Part shown: piece by piece, positions 15,234 to 23,541 of the stretch
How the letters are laid out: the number at the start of each line of letters is the position of its first letter
How positions within the stretch are numbered: the stretch's first letter is position 1
Assembly (NCBI GenBank): GCA_947073545.1
Contig: CAMTMP010000002.1
Span: 186,001 to 250,000, forward strand
DNA length: 64,000 nt
Direction of reading: 5' to 3'
Source: an uncultured bacterium
GTDB taxonomy: Bacteria > Bacillota > Clostridia > Lachnospirales > Lachnospiraceae
The notes under the pieces: generated by a model
Seen by the model: only the letters and a program-made list of their open reading frames with translations
What the model was told of the DNA's origin: nothing
Database searches by the model: none
Program-made: the position numbers and the translations under genes

Positions 15234-15821
15234 CTATCTTTTATAGTATTGATATGTTCTGTTTGTCATATCATCCACCTGTCCGTCTGTGGTTCGCAGA
15301 TAAGCAAGCGTGTCTGCCAGTATTTTTTCCATGGCGCTGTCCAGATCCTGATAGGCAAGTCTCCGGATCAGACTCAAATCCTGATTCTGCTTCCGTCCCG
15401 GCTCAATGTAGTCCGCAATATAGACTATTTTCTCCAGCCTGCTCATATCGGGTCTTCCTGTGGTGTGATAGCGGATCGCGTTTAGTATATCCACATCCGC
15501 CACGCCATATTTGCGCTCCGCCAGATAAGCGCCCGCCTTGGCGTGTAAAAGCGCGGTCGGATTGCTGCGCTCCACCGCCGTCATGTGGAGACGGGCTTTC
15601 TCACAGATGGCGACCAACTCCGAGCCGTGCATGGATTTGGCACAGTCGTGTAAAAGTCCCGCGGTCATGGCTTTTTCTATGTCCTCAGCGTGGGCCATCG
15701 CCAGCGCGGCGGCTGTGTAGGCGACACCCAAAGTATGGGCATAACGCTTGGATGACAAAACGCTCTCCATCTCCTTGCGGATATGAGCAAAATCCGAATG
15801 TTCTAAAGATTTACCATTCAT
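15234..15821 (-). CDS. yqeK: HD-domain bis(5'-nucleosyl)-tetraphosphatase, YqeK family
   Basis: 195 aa. YqeK-type HD hydrolases cleave Ap4A symmetrically to ADP. Metal-binding residues are visible: His in RYAHTLGVAY, the HD pair in LLHDCAKSM, His in LLHAKAGAYLAE, and the later HTTGRPDMSRLEKIVYIADYIEPGR signature that typifies YqeK. Start at 15821 is chosen because AGGAGG lies 9 nt upstream; a longer frame adds 16 residues without family support. Placed between nadD and rsfS as usual. Confidence 0.93.
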   Translation of the reverse strand: MNGKSLEHSDFAHIRKEMESVLSSKRYAHTLGVAYTAAALAMAHAEDIEKAMTAGLLHDCAKSMHGSELVAICEKARLHMTAVERSNPTALLHAKAGAYLAERKYGVADVDILNAIRYHTTGRPDMSRLEKIVYIADYIEPGRKQNQDLSLIRRLAYQDLDSAMEKILADTLAYLRTTDGQVDDMTNRTYQYYKR

Positions 15822-15870
15822 ATCGGTATTCCTCCTGAAAGAATCTATACGGTACAATCGCTTTTGCATG

Positions 15871-16503
15871 TTATGCGATATATAAACGCTCCGCTATGAT
15901 ATACCGCTCCACCGCCTCCGGCAAAAGCCCCCGCAGGGACTCTCCTTTCCGCAGCTTTTCCCGAATCTTTGTGGATGATATATCTATCCCGGCAAATTCC
16001 AGAATCTCCACAGACGCATGGTATTTTTCCCGCAGATATTGTGCCTGCGCCGAAAGCAGTTCCATCGTTGCCTGTGAGGTCTCAGACGCTTCCCTTCGCA
16101 CTGCCGCCAGAATGGTACAATTTTGAAAAACCAACGTCGGTTTTTCCCATTTTTCTATGGCGTACAGGCTGTCGGCTCCCAAAATGAAATAGTATGCTGC
16201 ATCAGGGTCGGCAATTTTTAATTTCTGCAGGGTATCACAGGTGTAGGTGTTTTTGCCCTGGGCTGCGTCAGACATCTCTATTTTAGACAGTTCGAAGCCG
16301 GGCAGATCTTCGATGGCGAGGGCCGTCATAGCACAGCGCGTCTCTATAGGCAGAACTTCTCTCTGATCTTTCATATAGGGAACGCCGCTTGGCATGAACA
16401 GCACTTGATCCAGCGAGAACTGCTCGCGCGCATTTTGGGCAATCGCCAGATGCCCGTTGTGGATGGGATTGAAAGTGCCTCCCATAATGCCCACTCGTCT
16501 CAT
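15871..16503 (-). CDS. nadD: Nicotinate-nucleotide adenylyltransferase
   Basis: NAD biosynthesis: transfers AMP from ATP to nicotinate mononucleotide. 210 aa. The nucleotidyltransferase signature GIMGGTFNPIHNGHLAIAQ is at residues 5-23 (HxGH is the catalytic motif), and the C-terminal ISSTKIREKLRKGESLRGLLPEAVERYI block contains the SSTxIR ATP-binding motif. It lies directly upstream of yqeK in the cluster. Confidence 0.96.
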   Translation of the reverse strand: MRRVGIMGGTFNPIHNGHLAIAQNAREQFSLDQVLFMPSGVPYMKDQREVLPIETRCAMTALAIEDLPGFELSKIEMSDAAQGKNTYTCDTLQKLKIADPDAAYYFILGADSLYAIEKWEKPTLVFQNCTILAAVRREASETSQATMELLSAQAQYLREKYHASVEILEFAGIDISSTKIREKLRKGESLRGLLPEAVERYIIAERLYIA

Positions 16504-16568
16504 AACATCCCCCCTTTACGCTTCTGCTCCGCATTTTTGATGAGGCGTGCGTAATCCTGTCCAACATG

Positions 16569-16865
16569 TTATTTTGGCAGTACGATTTTCGGATTTTTCT
16601 TATCCTGTTTATATAGAATGATTTTCTTGCCAATTACCTGCACTACAGTAGAGTGGGTTCTTTCCGCCACCGCCTCTGCGATCATTCGGGGATCATCCGC
16701 GCAGTTTTTCAGGACGGCGATCTTCAAAAGCTCACGTGTGTTGAAGGCATCGGCGATCGACTCTGTAAATTCCGGCGTCAGACTGGATTTTCCGACTTGA
16801 AAAATAGGGTCAATGCCGTTTGCCAGACTCTTTAAATGTGCTCTCTGTTTGCTCGTTAATTCCAT
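16569..16865 (-). CDS. yhbY: YhbY family RNA-binding (CRM domain) protein
   Basis: 98-aa single CRM domain, associated with 50S ribosome precursor binding. Starts MELTSKQRAHLKSLANG and contains PIFQVGKSSLT and the GxxG-like loop region, typical of YhbY. It sits between obgE and nadD in the leftward ribosome-assembly cluster. Confidence 0.93.
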   Translation of the reverse strand: MELTSKQRAHLKSLANGIDPIFQVGKSSLTPEFTESIADAFNTRELLKIAVLKNCADDPRMIAEAVAERTHSTVVQVIGKKIILYKQDKKNPKIVLPK

Positions 16866-16892
16866 ATATCAAAATCTCCTTTAAAAAAGCGG

Positions 16893-18185
16893 TCACTTGT
16901 AATAATCAAAAGATAACCCGTACATCCTTACGGTGCTGCCCTCCTCGATGCCAAGGGCTTCAAGCTGTTCCAAAATGCCCTGTTTGCGCATAAAATCCTG
17001 AAAAAATTTGAAACCTTTCTCGGACTCCAGATTGGTGTAGGACAGCATCTTCTCGATGCGCGGCCCTTCCACCACATACTCGTTTGCCTCCTCGTCATAA
17101 ACTACGGTAAACGGCTCATTTCCGACATCAAAATGAAGTTCGGGGAAGAACTCCTGCGCAAAGGTCAGAGGCTTGCCGTCCTCCATCTTGCCCAGACGGT
17201 TGTTAAGGGCGTAGAGAAGTTCCCGCACACCTTTGCCGCTGATGGCGGAAATCGCGTAAACAGGGATGCCCTGCGGTTCAAATTCCGCTTTCAGCTTCTC
17301 CACGGGATCGCTGTCTTTCTCATAGATCATATCAATCTTGTTGGCCGCAATGATCTGGGGTCTTTCGGCAAGCGTCTGGTCGTAGGCTTCCAGTTCTCTG
17401 TTTATGGCATAAATATCCGCTACGGGATCGCGTCCTTCCGTGGAAGCCGCGTCCACGATATGCACGATCAGCCGTGTCCGTTCAATGTGGCGCAAAAACT
17501 CATGCCCAAGTCCCACGCCCTCCGACGCGCCCTCAATCAAACCGGGGATATCGGCAATCACAAAACCTTTGGCGTCCTCTAAATCCACCACGCCCAGATT
17601 GGGATTTAAGGTCGTAAAATGGTAGTTGGCAATCTTGGGTCTTGCGTTTGTCACTTTTGACAGGAAGGTGGATTTTCCCACATTGGGAAAGCCTACAAGC
17701 CCCACGTCGGCGATCACCTTAAGCTCTAATAGAAGTTCCAGCTCCTTGGCCGGTTGTCCGGGCTGTGCGTACTTCGGCGCCTGCATGGTGCTGGTGGCAT
17801 AGTGCTGATTGCCGCTGCCACCGCGCCCGCCTTTCAGAAGAAGGAACCGTCGGTTGTCCCCGGACATATCCGTGATGACTTTGCCGCTTTCGGCCTCTCG
17901 GATCACCGTGCCTTCCGGCACTTTGATGGTGATATCCTCGCCGTTTCTTCCTGCACAGTTTTTCTTGCCGCCTTCTTCGCCGTTTTTTGCACAGTATTTG
18001 CGGACATGACGGAAGTCCGTCAGGGTATTTAAGCCCTCGTCCACCTCGAAATAGACGCTGCCGCCGTTTCCGCCGTCGCCACCGTCCGGTCCGCCGTTCG
18101 GCACATATTTCTCACGCCGGAAGGAGACGTGCCCGTCGCCGCCCTTGCCGCTTTTTACATATATTTTCGCACGATCTGCAAACAT
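16893..18185 (-). CDS. obgE: GTPase ObgE (50S assembly / stress GTPase)
   Basis: 430 aa, essential Obg GTPase for late 50S assembly. N-terminal glycine-rich Obg fold (about 1-158: KSGKGGDGHVSFRREK, GGPDGGDGGNGGSVYF), then the G domain with G1 GFPNVGKST, switch TTLNPNLG, G3 DIPGLIEG, G4 NKID and G5 SAISGKG, then the OCT domain (about 345-425) ending in MYGLSFDYYK. The start at 18185 (MFADRAKIYVKSG) is chosen by family N-terminus and a GGAGAG ribosome site. It follows rpmA. Confidence 0.97.
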   Translation of the reverse strand: MFADRAKIYVKSGKGGDGHVSFRREKYVPNGGPDGGDGGNGGSVYFEVDEGLNTLTDFRHVRKYCAKNGEEGGKKNCAGRNGEDITIKVPEGTVIREAESGKVITDMSGDNRRFLLLKGGRGGSGNQHYATSTMQAPKYAQPGQPAKELELLLELKVIADVGLVGFPNVGKSTFLSKVTNARPKIANYHFTTLNPNLGVVDLEDAKGFVIADIPGLIEGASEGVGLGHEFLRHIERTRLIVHIVDAASTEGRDPVADIYAINRELEAYDQTLAERPQIIAANKIDMIYEKDSDPVEKLKAEFEPQGIPVYAISAISGKGVRELLYALNNRLGKMEDGKPLTFAQEFFPELHFDVGNEPFTVVYDEEANEYVVEGPRIEKMLSYTNLESEKGFKFFQDFMRKQGILEQLEALGIEEGSTVRMYGLSFDYYK

Positions 18186-18260
18186 AATTTCTCTCTCCAT
18201 GATCAGGGGGAATAGAAAAGCTCCAAACATCAGTATGTTCGGAGCTGTCTTTTTAGCTTC

Positions 18261-18545
18261 TTATCTCTCTACAGGATAAACAGATGCCTGTTTCTTGTCT
18301 CTTCCCTTTCTCTCGAAATGAAGAACACCGTCTACCAGAGCAAACAGTGTGTCGTCACCGCCTCTTCCCACGTTCACGCCGGGATGAATCTTGGTTCCGC
18401 GCTGTCTGTATAAGATATTGCCCGCCTTAACAAACTGACCGTCAGCTCTCTTCGCGCCCAATCTCTTGGATTCGGAATCGCGGCCGTTCTTGGTGGAGCC
18501 AACACCCTTCTTATGAGCGAAAAATTGAAGGTTCATATTCAGCAT
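18261..18545 (-). CDS. rpmA: 50S ribosomal protein L27 with Prp-cleaved N-terminal extension
   Basis: 94 aa. The N-terminus [18 protein letters not shown] contains the Firmicutes extension ending in LQFF, cut before AHKKG by the protease Prp so that mature L27 reaches the peptidyl-transferase centre. The body ([33 protein letters not shown]) is typical of L27. The prp gene lies immediately upstream in the same operon. Unprocessed L27 is not functional in organisms with this extension (established for Staphylococcus aureus). Confidence 0.97.
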   Translation of the reverse strand: MLNMNLQFFAHKKGVGSTKNGRDSESKRLGAKRADGQFVKAGNILYRQRGTKIHPGVNVGRGGDDTLFALVDGVLHFERKGRDKKQASVYPVER

Positions 18546-18549
18546 GGTA

Positions 18550-18882
18550 TTACACCTCCTTAAATGTCAATTTACAATGTTTTTTCCCGTACTGAGCCGC
18601 TATCTGATTCAGTCCGAGAACAAGAGAATCCATCAGTGCGACGGAGGTCTCGCGCAGGGGATGCCTTAAAAAAGTGCAGTTTATTCTGCCGGATTTCTCA
18701 TCCGCATCCACCTCTATCGGTTCTTTTGCGATCTCATCGAGTGCGTTCACCGTGTTGATCACAAGAACCGAAATAGCCGCACATACAATATCCTGACCGT
18801 AATCCGCATATGACGCGTGGCCGTCGCAGGTAAATTTCCGGTATTCTCCCGCTTTGTTTTTATAAATGGTAATCTCGGTCAT
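18550..18882 (-). CDS. prp: Ribosomal-processing cysteine protease Prp
   Basis: 110 aa, formerly YsxB. It cleaves the N-terminal extension of L27. Catalytic residues are visible: His22 (CDGHASYAD) and Cys34 ([10 protein letters not shown]). The ATG overlaps the rplU stop by one base (TAATG), and rpmA begins 4 nt after its own stop, so the substrate and protease are co-produced. Confidence 0.96.
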   Translation of the reverse strand: MTEITIYKNKAGEYRKFTCDGHASYADYGQDIVCAAISVLVINTVNALDEIAKEPIEVDADEKSGRINCTFLRHPLRETSVALMDSLVLGLNQIAAQYGKKHCKLTFKEV

Positions 18883-19187
18883 TACGCGTTGATCTTGTCG
18901 ATCTTGATCTGCGTGTAAGGCTGTCTGTGACCATTTTTCTTGTGGTAGCCGGTTTTTCTCTTATACTTGTAAACGATGACCTTGCGAGCCTTACCCTGAT
19001 CCATAACGGTTCCGGTAACAGTCGCATTCGCCACATCGCCTGCAACTTTAAGATCCGTGTCGCTGATTGCGATCACCTGATCGAAGGTAACGGTAGAACC
19101 GACCTCGACATCAAGCTTTTCCACTCTGATCTCATCGCCCTCGGATACCTTGTACTGTTTTCCGCCTGTTGCAATGATTGCGTACAT
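18882..19187 (-). CDS. rplU: 50S ribosomal protein L21
   Basis: 101 aa. Starts [18 protein letters not shown] and ends with [21 protein letters not shown], both diagnostic of L21. The start at 19187 has AGGAGG 9 nt upstream; a seven-codon upstream extension is not conserved. First gene of the rplU-prp-rpmA-obgE-yhbY-nadD-yqeK-rsfS cluster, preceded by a structured leader and a consensus promoter. Confidence 0.97.
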   Translation of the reverse strand: MYAIIATGGKQYKVSEGDEIRVEKLDVEVGSTVTFDQVIAISDTDLKVAGDVANATVTGTVMDQGKARKVIVYKYKRKTGYHKKNGHRQPYTQIKIDKINA

Positions 19188-19280
19188 ATCTGCACACCTC
19201 CTATTCATGAACTCACGTTCATTTACTCGCTAACTGTGGTGATGCCCGTGGGCATACTTCTACCTCGTTATGCGGCACAC
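19188..19280 (-). ncRNA. Candidate L21-type autoregulatory mRNA leader
   Basis: About 92 nt of untranslated leader upstream of rplU. Paired elements seen: CGCATAAC (19274-19267) with GTTAGCG (19234-19228), enclosing the perfect hairpin ATGCCC-AC-GGGCAT (19255-19242); then ATGAAC-GTGA-GTTCAT (19222-19207) just ahead of the ribosome site. Firmicutes rplU genes commonly have such L21-binding leaders. I identify it by position and structure, not by a covariance search. Confidence 0.55.
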
Positions 19281-19286
19281 TTAATT

Positions 19287-19315
19287 ATCATATACAATTT
19301 ATGCCAGTTTGTCAA
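19287..19315 (-). promoter_or_regulatory. Promoter of the rplU-rsfS operon
   Basis: Minus strand: TTGACA (19315-19310), 17 bp, TATGAT (19292-19287). Transcription would start near 19280. Confidence 0.8.
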
Positions 19316-19323
19316 TTATTAAT

Positions 19324-19662
19324 TTATCGGCTTTCCATTCTTTTTTCCATCTCTGCCTTTAAGACACGCTCAATTCTGTCATGTAGATCCTGCGTTTTAA
19401 AGGGTTTGAGAACATAATCGTTGATTCCGAGTTTGGAGCTTTCTACAATCGTCTGTTTTTCACGCTGTGATGTGAGCATAATTACGGGAATTTCCGCGCA
19501 TTTCTCCATTTCCCGAATTTCACGCAGTGTTTCTATGCCGTCTTTTGGCGCCATTTGCACATCCAGCAAAATCAGATCCGGCTGCGGCTGCTGTTTCAGG
19601 TATTGCAGCGCGCGCGTGCCGGAATTTAAAGCGACTACCTCGTAGGTTCCTTTAAATTCCTG
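19324..19662 (-). pseudogene. Receiver-domain remnant lacking its N-terminus
   Basis: Translating upstream of the ATG at 19569 extends the receiver domain in frame: EFKGTYEVVALNSG, then the phosphoacceptor strand DLILLDVQM, IPVIMLTSQ, and the conserved Lys in VLKPFKTQDL. The first strand and the acidic pair (xxxVDDD) are missing; the frame instead runs straight back into the TAA stop of the histidine kinase, with no gap. A whole receiver needs about 20 more residues at its front. I infer a deletion that fused the decayed response regulator to the end of the kinase gene. The short form from 19569 could not fold as a receiver. Confidence 0.7.
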
Positions 19663-22254
19663 TTATTTCTGAATATGTGTAAGCTGTTCTTCATATTCTT
19701 CCAGAAGTTTTTTTGCATGGCTGTCAACAAACGTATAATCTTCCCGTTTGACTGCCTGCTCCTGCTCTCTTGCCCGGTTTGATATCTGCATGGCGCCTAC
19801 ATTGGCGGAGGCACTCTTTAACGCGTGGACTTCTATCCCGTAGGCCTTATAATCCTTTTCCTCCAAAAGATCGCAGAGAACCTCGAGTTTGCGTTTCCCG
19901 TCCAGACAATACAGAGCAAGAAGCTCATTAAATTCTTCGACGCTGGCGGATGAATGTTCGGCCACTTCGTCCGTATTGATTCCCTCGATAATGATATCCT
20001 GAAACTTTGACAGATTGTTATTGCCTGACTGCAGACTCTCCATCCAGCCGCCGCCTCTGGTTTTTTTCTCTTCCGGAATCCATTTTAGAAGTGCCATATG
20101 AAGGGTTCTTCTGTCAATGGGTTTCGTAAGGAAATCTTGGAAGCCGTTTGCCAGAAAAGTCTCGCGTACCCCCTCCATGGCGTTGGCAGTCAGCGCAATG
20201 ATGATCGGAAGAACGCCGTTTTCACCGCATTCGCTGCGGATATGGCTTACCGACTCTATGCCGTCCATACCGGGCATCATGTGATCCATGAAAATAATAT
20301 CGAACAGTGTGCCCCTGACGTATTGGATTGCTTCTATGCCGCTTTCCGCTTCGGTTATTTCCAGATCATAAGTCTGCAATAGTGATCTGGCCACCTTTCT
20401 GTTGATCATATTGTCATCCACCACCAGTACCCGACAGTTCTTTGACTTAAACGGTTCTAGAGGCTGCTCTTTTTGTATTTCCTCCTCGGGGACTTCTGAC
20501 AAAGGTCTGCTGTCCGCCACCTTTTGCAAAATATCTACCGTAAACGTGGAGCCTTCACCGTATACGCTCTCCACCTTGATAGAACCGTTCATCAATTCCG
20601 CCAGATGTTTCGTGATGGAGAGACCAAGTCCCGTACCTTCTACGCTCCGGCTCCGTTTGGAATCAAGCTGCCGGAAATTTTCAAATATCTTTTCAATATC
20701 TTCTTTGCGGATGCCGCATCCGGTATCTTCTATGCTGAAAATCAGCCGTTCCGTATCGGGGATATCTCCGGGCATCCCGGCGACGGAAATTTTGACATGC
20801 CCCTCTTTTGTGAATTTGAGCGCGTTGTTCAGCAGATTAATGAGAATCTGTTTGATTCTGCCTTCGTCCCCCAGATAACGGCAGGGAAGTTCCATATCGA
20901 GTTCACTCAGCAGCATCAGACCGTGCTGGGAGGCAACGATATCCATCATATTGAGCACTTCGTTGATCAGCGACTTCAAGTGATATTCCGACAACACCAG
21001 ATTCATTTTCCCGGCCTCCACCTTGGACAGGTCGAGAATATCATTGATCAGTGCCAGCAGATTGCGGGAGGAAGATTTGATGTCGCAGGCATAACCATAT
21101 ACCTTCTTGCCGATGCTCTCCTCCATAATAATATCGCTCAAGCCGACAATCGCGTTCATCGGCGTACGTATTTCGTGGGACATATTTGCAAGAAAGGCGC
21201 TCTTTGCAATGTTTGCCTGCTCCGCTTGTTCGCGCACCCGCTTGATCTCTTCGATATAATTTCTGGTTTCCGTTACATCGAGAATCAAAATGACGTATCC
21301 CTTTATCTCATCGTATTTGTCAGGAATCTGCTGTACATGTCCCTGATAAAAACTGCCGTTTAAATTAAATTCTTCCCGCGTATCATCGTCAAGCATACTC
21401 TGAGGGAATCCATCCAACTCTCCGATGTGCTTTCCGACCGCGCCCGGATTCAGATCATGAAAAATCGCGGCGGCAGCCGGATTGTAGCTGACAATCCGTT
21501 TGTGTTTGTCTATCGCGATGACACCGTCATTCATATTGTCAAGCAAAATGCCGGAGGCCAAACTGCCGAAATCATATACCTTCCGGCTCCAGATCAGAAT
21601 AACCACACAGGAAAGTATGATACCCAACACGAACGGCGTCAGATCGTAAACGCTGAAAAGTTTCAAAACATAGGAACACAATACAACCACCGGCAGAAAA
21701 GAAAGCCCCAGAATCAGCAGATATTTTCTGTCAGCGGCATAATCCGGTTTTTTGAGACAAACATGAATCAGTGAAAACAGGGAGAGCGAATAGGGGATGA
21801 TCGTACCGCATACCATAAAGAGCCAGTAGCCGGGACCGTATTCCAGATTCAGATAATGATGGCCCTGCGCCGTCTGCATCCACTCTGCACTGCGGTAAAA
21901 AAGAGTGTGATAATCGCATGTAAACACAAGTCCGAGGATAACAAAATCGGCAAGCCGGATAAATTTGAAGAGTTTTACCGGCGGTTTTAGAAAACAGTAG
22001 CTAAACATGAAATAACAGTAAGTAATCGGAACAATCAGGGAACCGAGATACTGTACTTTCACGGAGACAAGAGCCGCCTCCAGCGTGGGCGCTGTCAGCT
22101 CTAAAAGATAGCCGACATTTTGCACAAGAGAACCTATCAAAAAATACTGCATCAGCTTTTGTTCTTTGGAGCCGTCCCCTCTTAACAAAAGCGTTAATGC
22201 AACACATATTACACTGATACCTAAAATGCCAAGCCCTACAAAAACGGTAGTCAT
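19663..22254 (-). CDS. Hybrid sensor histidine kinase (7TM-PAS-HisKA-HATPase-REC-Hpt)
   Basis: 863 aa. An N-terminal block of about seven membrane helices (1-225, HisKA_7TM type) leads to a PAS domain (about 235-330), the phosphoacceptor His360 (ANMSHEIRTPMNAI), the HATPase (N-box LINLLNNALKFT, G1 EDTGCGI, G2 GTGLGLSI, about 465-580), a receiver (about 607-725; Asp657 in IIFMDHMMPGMDG, Lys in LTKPID) and a C-terminal Hpt domain with His810 (EVHALKSASANVG). This is a complete phosphorelay in one chain, lacking only an output regulator. The only adjacent candidate is the broken receiver downstream. Ligand unknown. Confidence 0.9.
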   Translation of the reverse strand: MTTVFVGLGILGISVICVALTLLLRGDGSKEQKLMQYFLIGSLVQNVGYLLELTAPTLEAALVSVKVQYLGSLIVPITYCYFMFSYCFLKPPVKLFKFIRLADFVILGLVFTCDYHTLFYRSAEWMQTAQGHHYLNLEYGPGYWLFMVCGTIIPYSLSLFSLIHVCLKKPDYAADRKYLLILGLSFLPVVVLCSYVLKLFSVYDLTPFVLGIILSCVVILIWSRKVYDFGSLASGILLDNMNDGVIAIDKHKRIVSYNPAAAAIFHDLNPGAVGKHIGELDGFPQSMLDDDTREEFNLNGSFYQGHVQQIPDKYDEIKGYVILILDVTETRNYIEEIKRVREQAEQANIAKSAFLANMSHEIRTPMNAIVGLSDIIMEESIGKKVYGYACDIKSSSRNLLALINDILDLSKVEAGKMNLVLSEYHLKSLINEVLNMMDIVASQHGLMLLSELDMELPCRYLGDEGRIKQILINLLNNALKFTKEGHVKISVAGMPGDIPDTERLIFSIEDTGCGIRKEDIEKIFENFRQLDSKRSRSVEGTGLGLSITKHLAELMNGSIKVESVYGEGSTFTVDILQKVADSRPLSEVPEEEIQKEQPLEPFKSKNCRVLVVDDNMINRKVARSLLQTYDLEITEAESGIEAIQYVRGTLFDIIFMDHMMPGMDGIESVSHIRSECGENGVLPIIIALTANAMEGVRETFLANGFQDFLTKPIDRRTLHMALLKWIPEEKKTRGGGWMESLQSGNNNLSKFQDIIIEGINTDEVAEHSSASVEEFNELLALYCLDGKRKLEVLCDLLEEKDYKAYGIEVHALKSASANVGAMQISNRAREQEQAVKREDYTFVDSHAKKLLEEYEEQLTHIQK

Positions 22255-22369
22255 AATTTTAGTCCACCCGACAAAATTTATAGTTTTTTATCAATGCACA
22301 ATTGTGTTTATTATACCAGTTCTTTCCACCGAAAACAAGTATCGGCCACCATTTGATCACGCTTTATAG

Positions 22370-22900
22370 TCATTCGATTTCGTCATGACTGCGCTTTGCG
22401 CGTATCGTGAACAAGGTTTCCAGCTCCTCGTCTTTATAGTAAAAGAGCAAAAAGATACATAGAACCGCTACCCCGACAGTGATGTAAATGTCTGCCACGT
22501 TAAATTTCGGAAAATTGATCGGTACGAAATAGATAAAGTCCACCACATAATTTCGGCTTACCCGGTCGATCAGGTTCCCCACCGCCCCGCTTATAATGAA
22601 CAGCATACACAGACGCATCGGGACAAAACGTTTCCCCTCCGGCAGAGTAAAATATTTCCACAAAAGAAGCAGGGTAACGATCGTCGTCAGAGCAATCAGG
22701 AAAGTCTGCTTTCCCATAAAGGAACTGAAGGCCGCCCCTGTGTTTTCCAGATAGGAAAATTCCAGTACACGGTTTAGAATCACAAAGGGTTCCTGCCCTT
22801 TCAGATGGACCACGGCAAGTCTTTTTGTGTACTGATCTGCAAGAAGCAGGCTGCATAATGCAATGACAGACAAAATAAGATGTTGTTTCTTTATTTTCAT
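22370..22900 (-). CDS. lspA: Lipoprotein signal peptidase, copy 2
   Basis: 176-aa LspA paralogue with four membrane segments. Both catalytic aspartates are present: Asp112 (GNLIDRV) and Asp137 (FNVADIY); the SYLENTGAAFS block is conserved. Divergence from copy 1 is considerable outside these motifs, so this is not a recent duplication. It is followed by the hybrid kinase gene and preceded by Nudix and RNase E/G genes. Whether the two peptidases divide substrates is unknown. Confidence 0.95.
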   Translation of the reverse strand: MKIKKQHLILSVIALCSLLLADQYTKRLAVVHLKGQEPFVILNRVLEFSYLENTGAAFSSFMGKQTFLIALTTIVTLLLLWKYFTLPEGKRFVPMRLCMLFIISGAVGNLIDRVSRNYVVDFIYFVPINFPKFNVADIYITVGVAVLCIFLLFYYKDEELETLFTIRAKRSHDEIE

Positions 22901-22977
22901 AATTAGAACAGCGTATTCCTTTCTCTTATAATTTCAAATATTTCACAGCACAATGACTAAATCAGTCAAGAAAAGAG

Positions 22978-23541
22978 CTAATTCAAAAATGAAGGATTCC
23001 CTGCAAAAAAGAAAGCGGCTATCTGCGCGCGGGAACTGAACTCTTCTGTCTCCAACAGTTCGCGCACTTCTTTCTTCGTATAAAAATCTGCGGTAATCTG
23101 TTCATTTTCTGAGGTGTGGTCCTCAAAATTTCCTTCCGCGTCCACAAAGGCGATCTGTGTTTTCACATCGGAGAACGCTACCGCCGCAAATGAGGGAGGG
23201 AGAACGCTGTGAATTTTCTTTATGCCGAGTCCGGTTTCCTCGTACAGTTCCCGCTGGATACACTCTTCCAGAGATTCCCCTTCGTTGATCATGCCTGCGC
23301 ACAGGTTGTAGACAAAACGGTTGACGCCCATGCGAAATTCCCGAAGAAGCAGCATTTTCCCTTCATGGAACGCAACGATGGAGACACCGCTGACACGCTG
23401 TCCGATGGCTTCCGGGCCGGAAATCTCATGGCGGCTGACGATCTCATACTTCTTTTCACGTCCCGCCTTATTTTGGTAGGTCAGTTCATAATTTTTCAGG
23501 TATTTTCCGTCCTTTACCTTCTCCATATGTAAAAGTTTCAT
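22978..23541 (-). CDS. Nudix hydrolase (ADP-ribose pyrophosphatase-like)
   Basis: 187 aa. The complete Nudix box G-x5-E-x7-REUxEE-x-G is at residues 83-105 (GMINEGESLEECIQ, RELYEETGL). The N-terminal region (LREFRMGVNRFVYNLCAGMI) resembles ADP-ribose/NDP-sugar pyrophosphatases. Its start codon overlaps the stop of the RNase E/G gene (ATGA), indicating coupled translation. Exact substrate unknown. Confidence 0.88.
   Translation of the reverse strand: MKLLHMEKVKDGKYLKNYELTYQNKAGREKKYEIVSRHEISGPEAIGQRVSGVSIVAFHEGKMLLLREFRMGVNRFVYNLCAGMINEGESLEECIQRELYEETGLGIKKIHSVLPPSFAAVAFSDVKTQIAFVDAEGNFEDHTSENEQITADFYTKKEVRELLETEEFSSRAQIAAFFFAGNPSFLN

Noticed and set aside
19324-19569. Stand-alone 81-aa response regulator
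   Set aside because: Lacks the first beta strand and acidic pocket; in-frame receiver sequence continues upstream to the kinase stop, so it is a truncated remnant.
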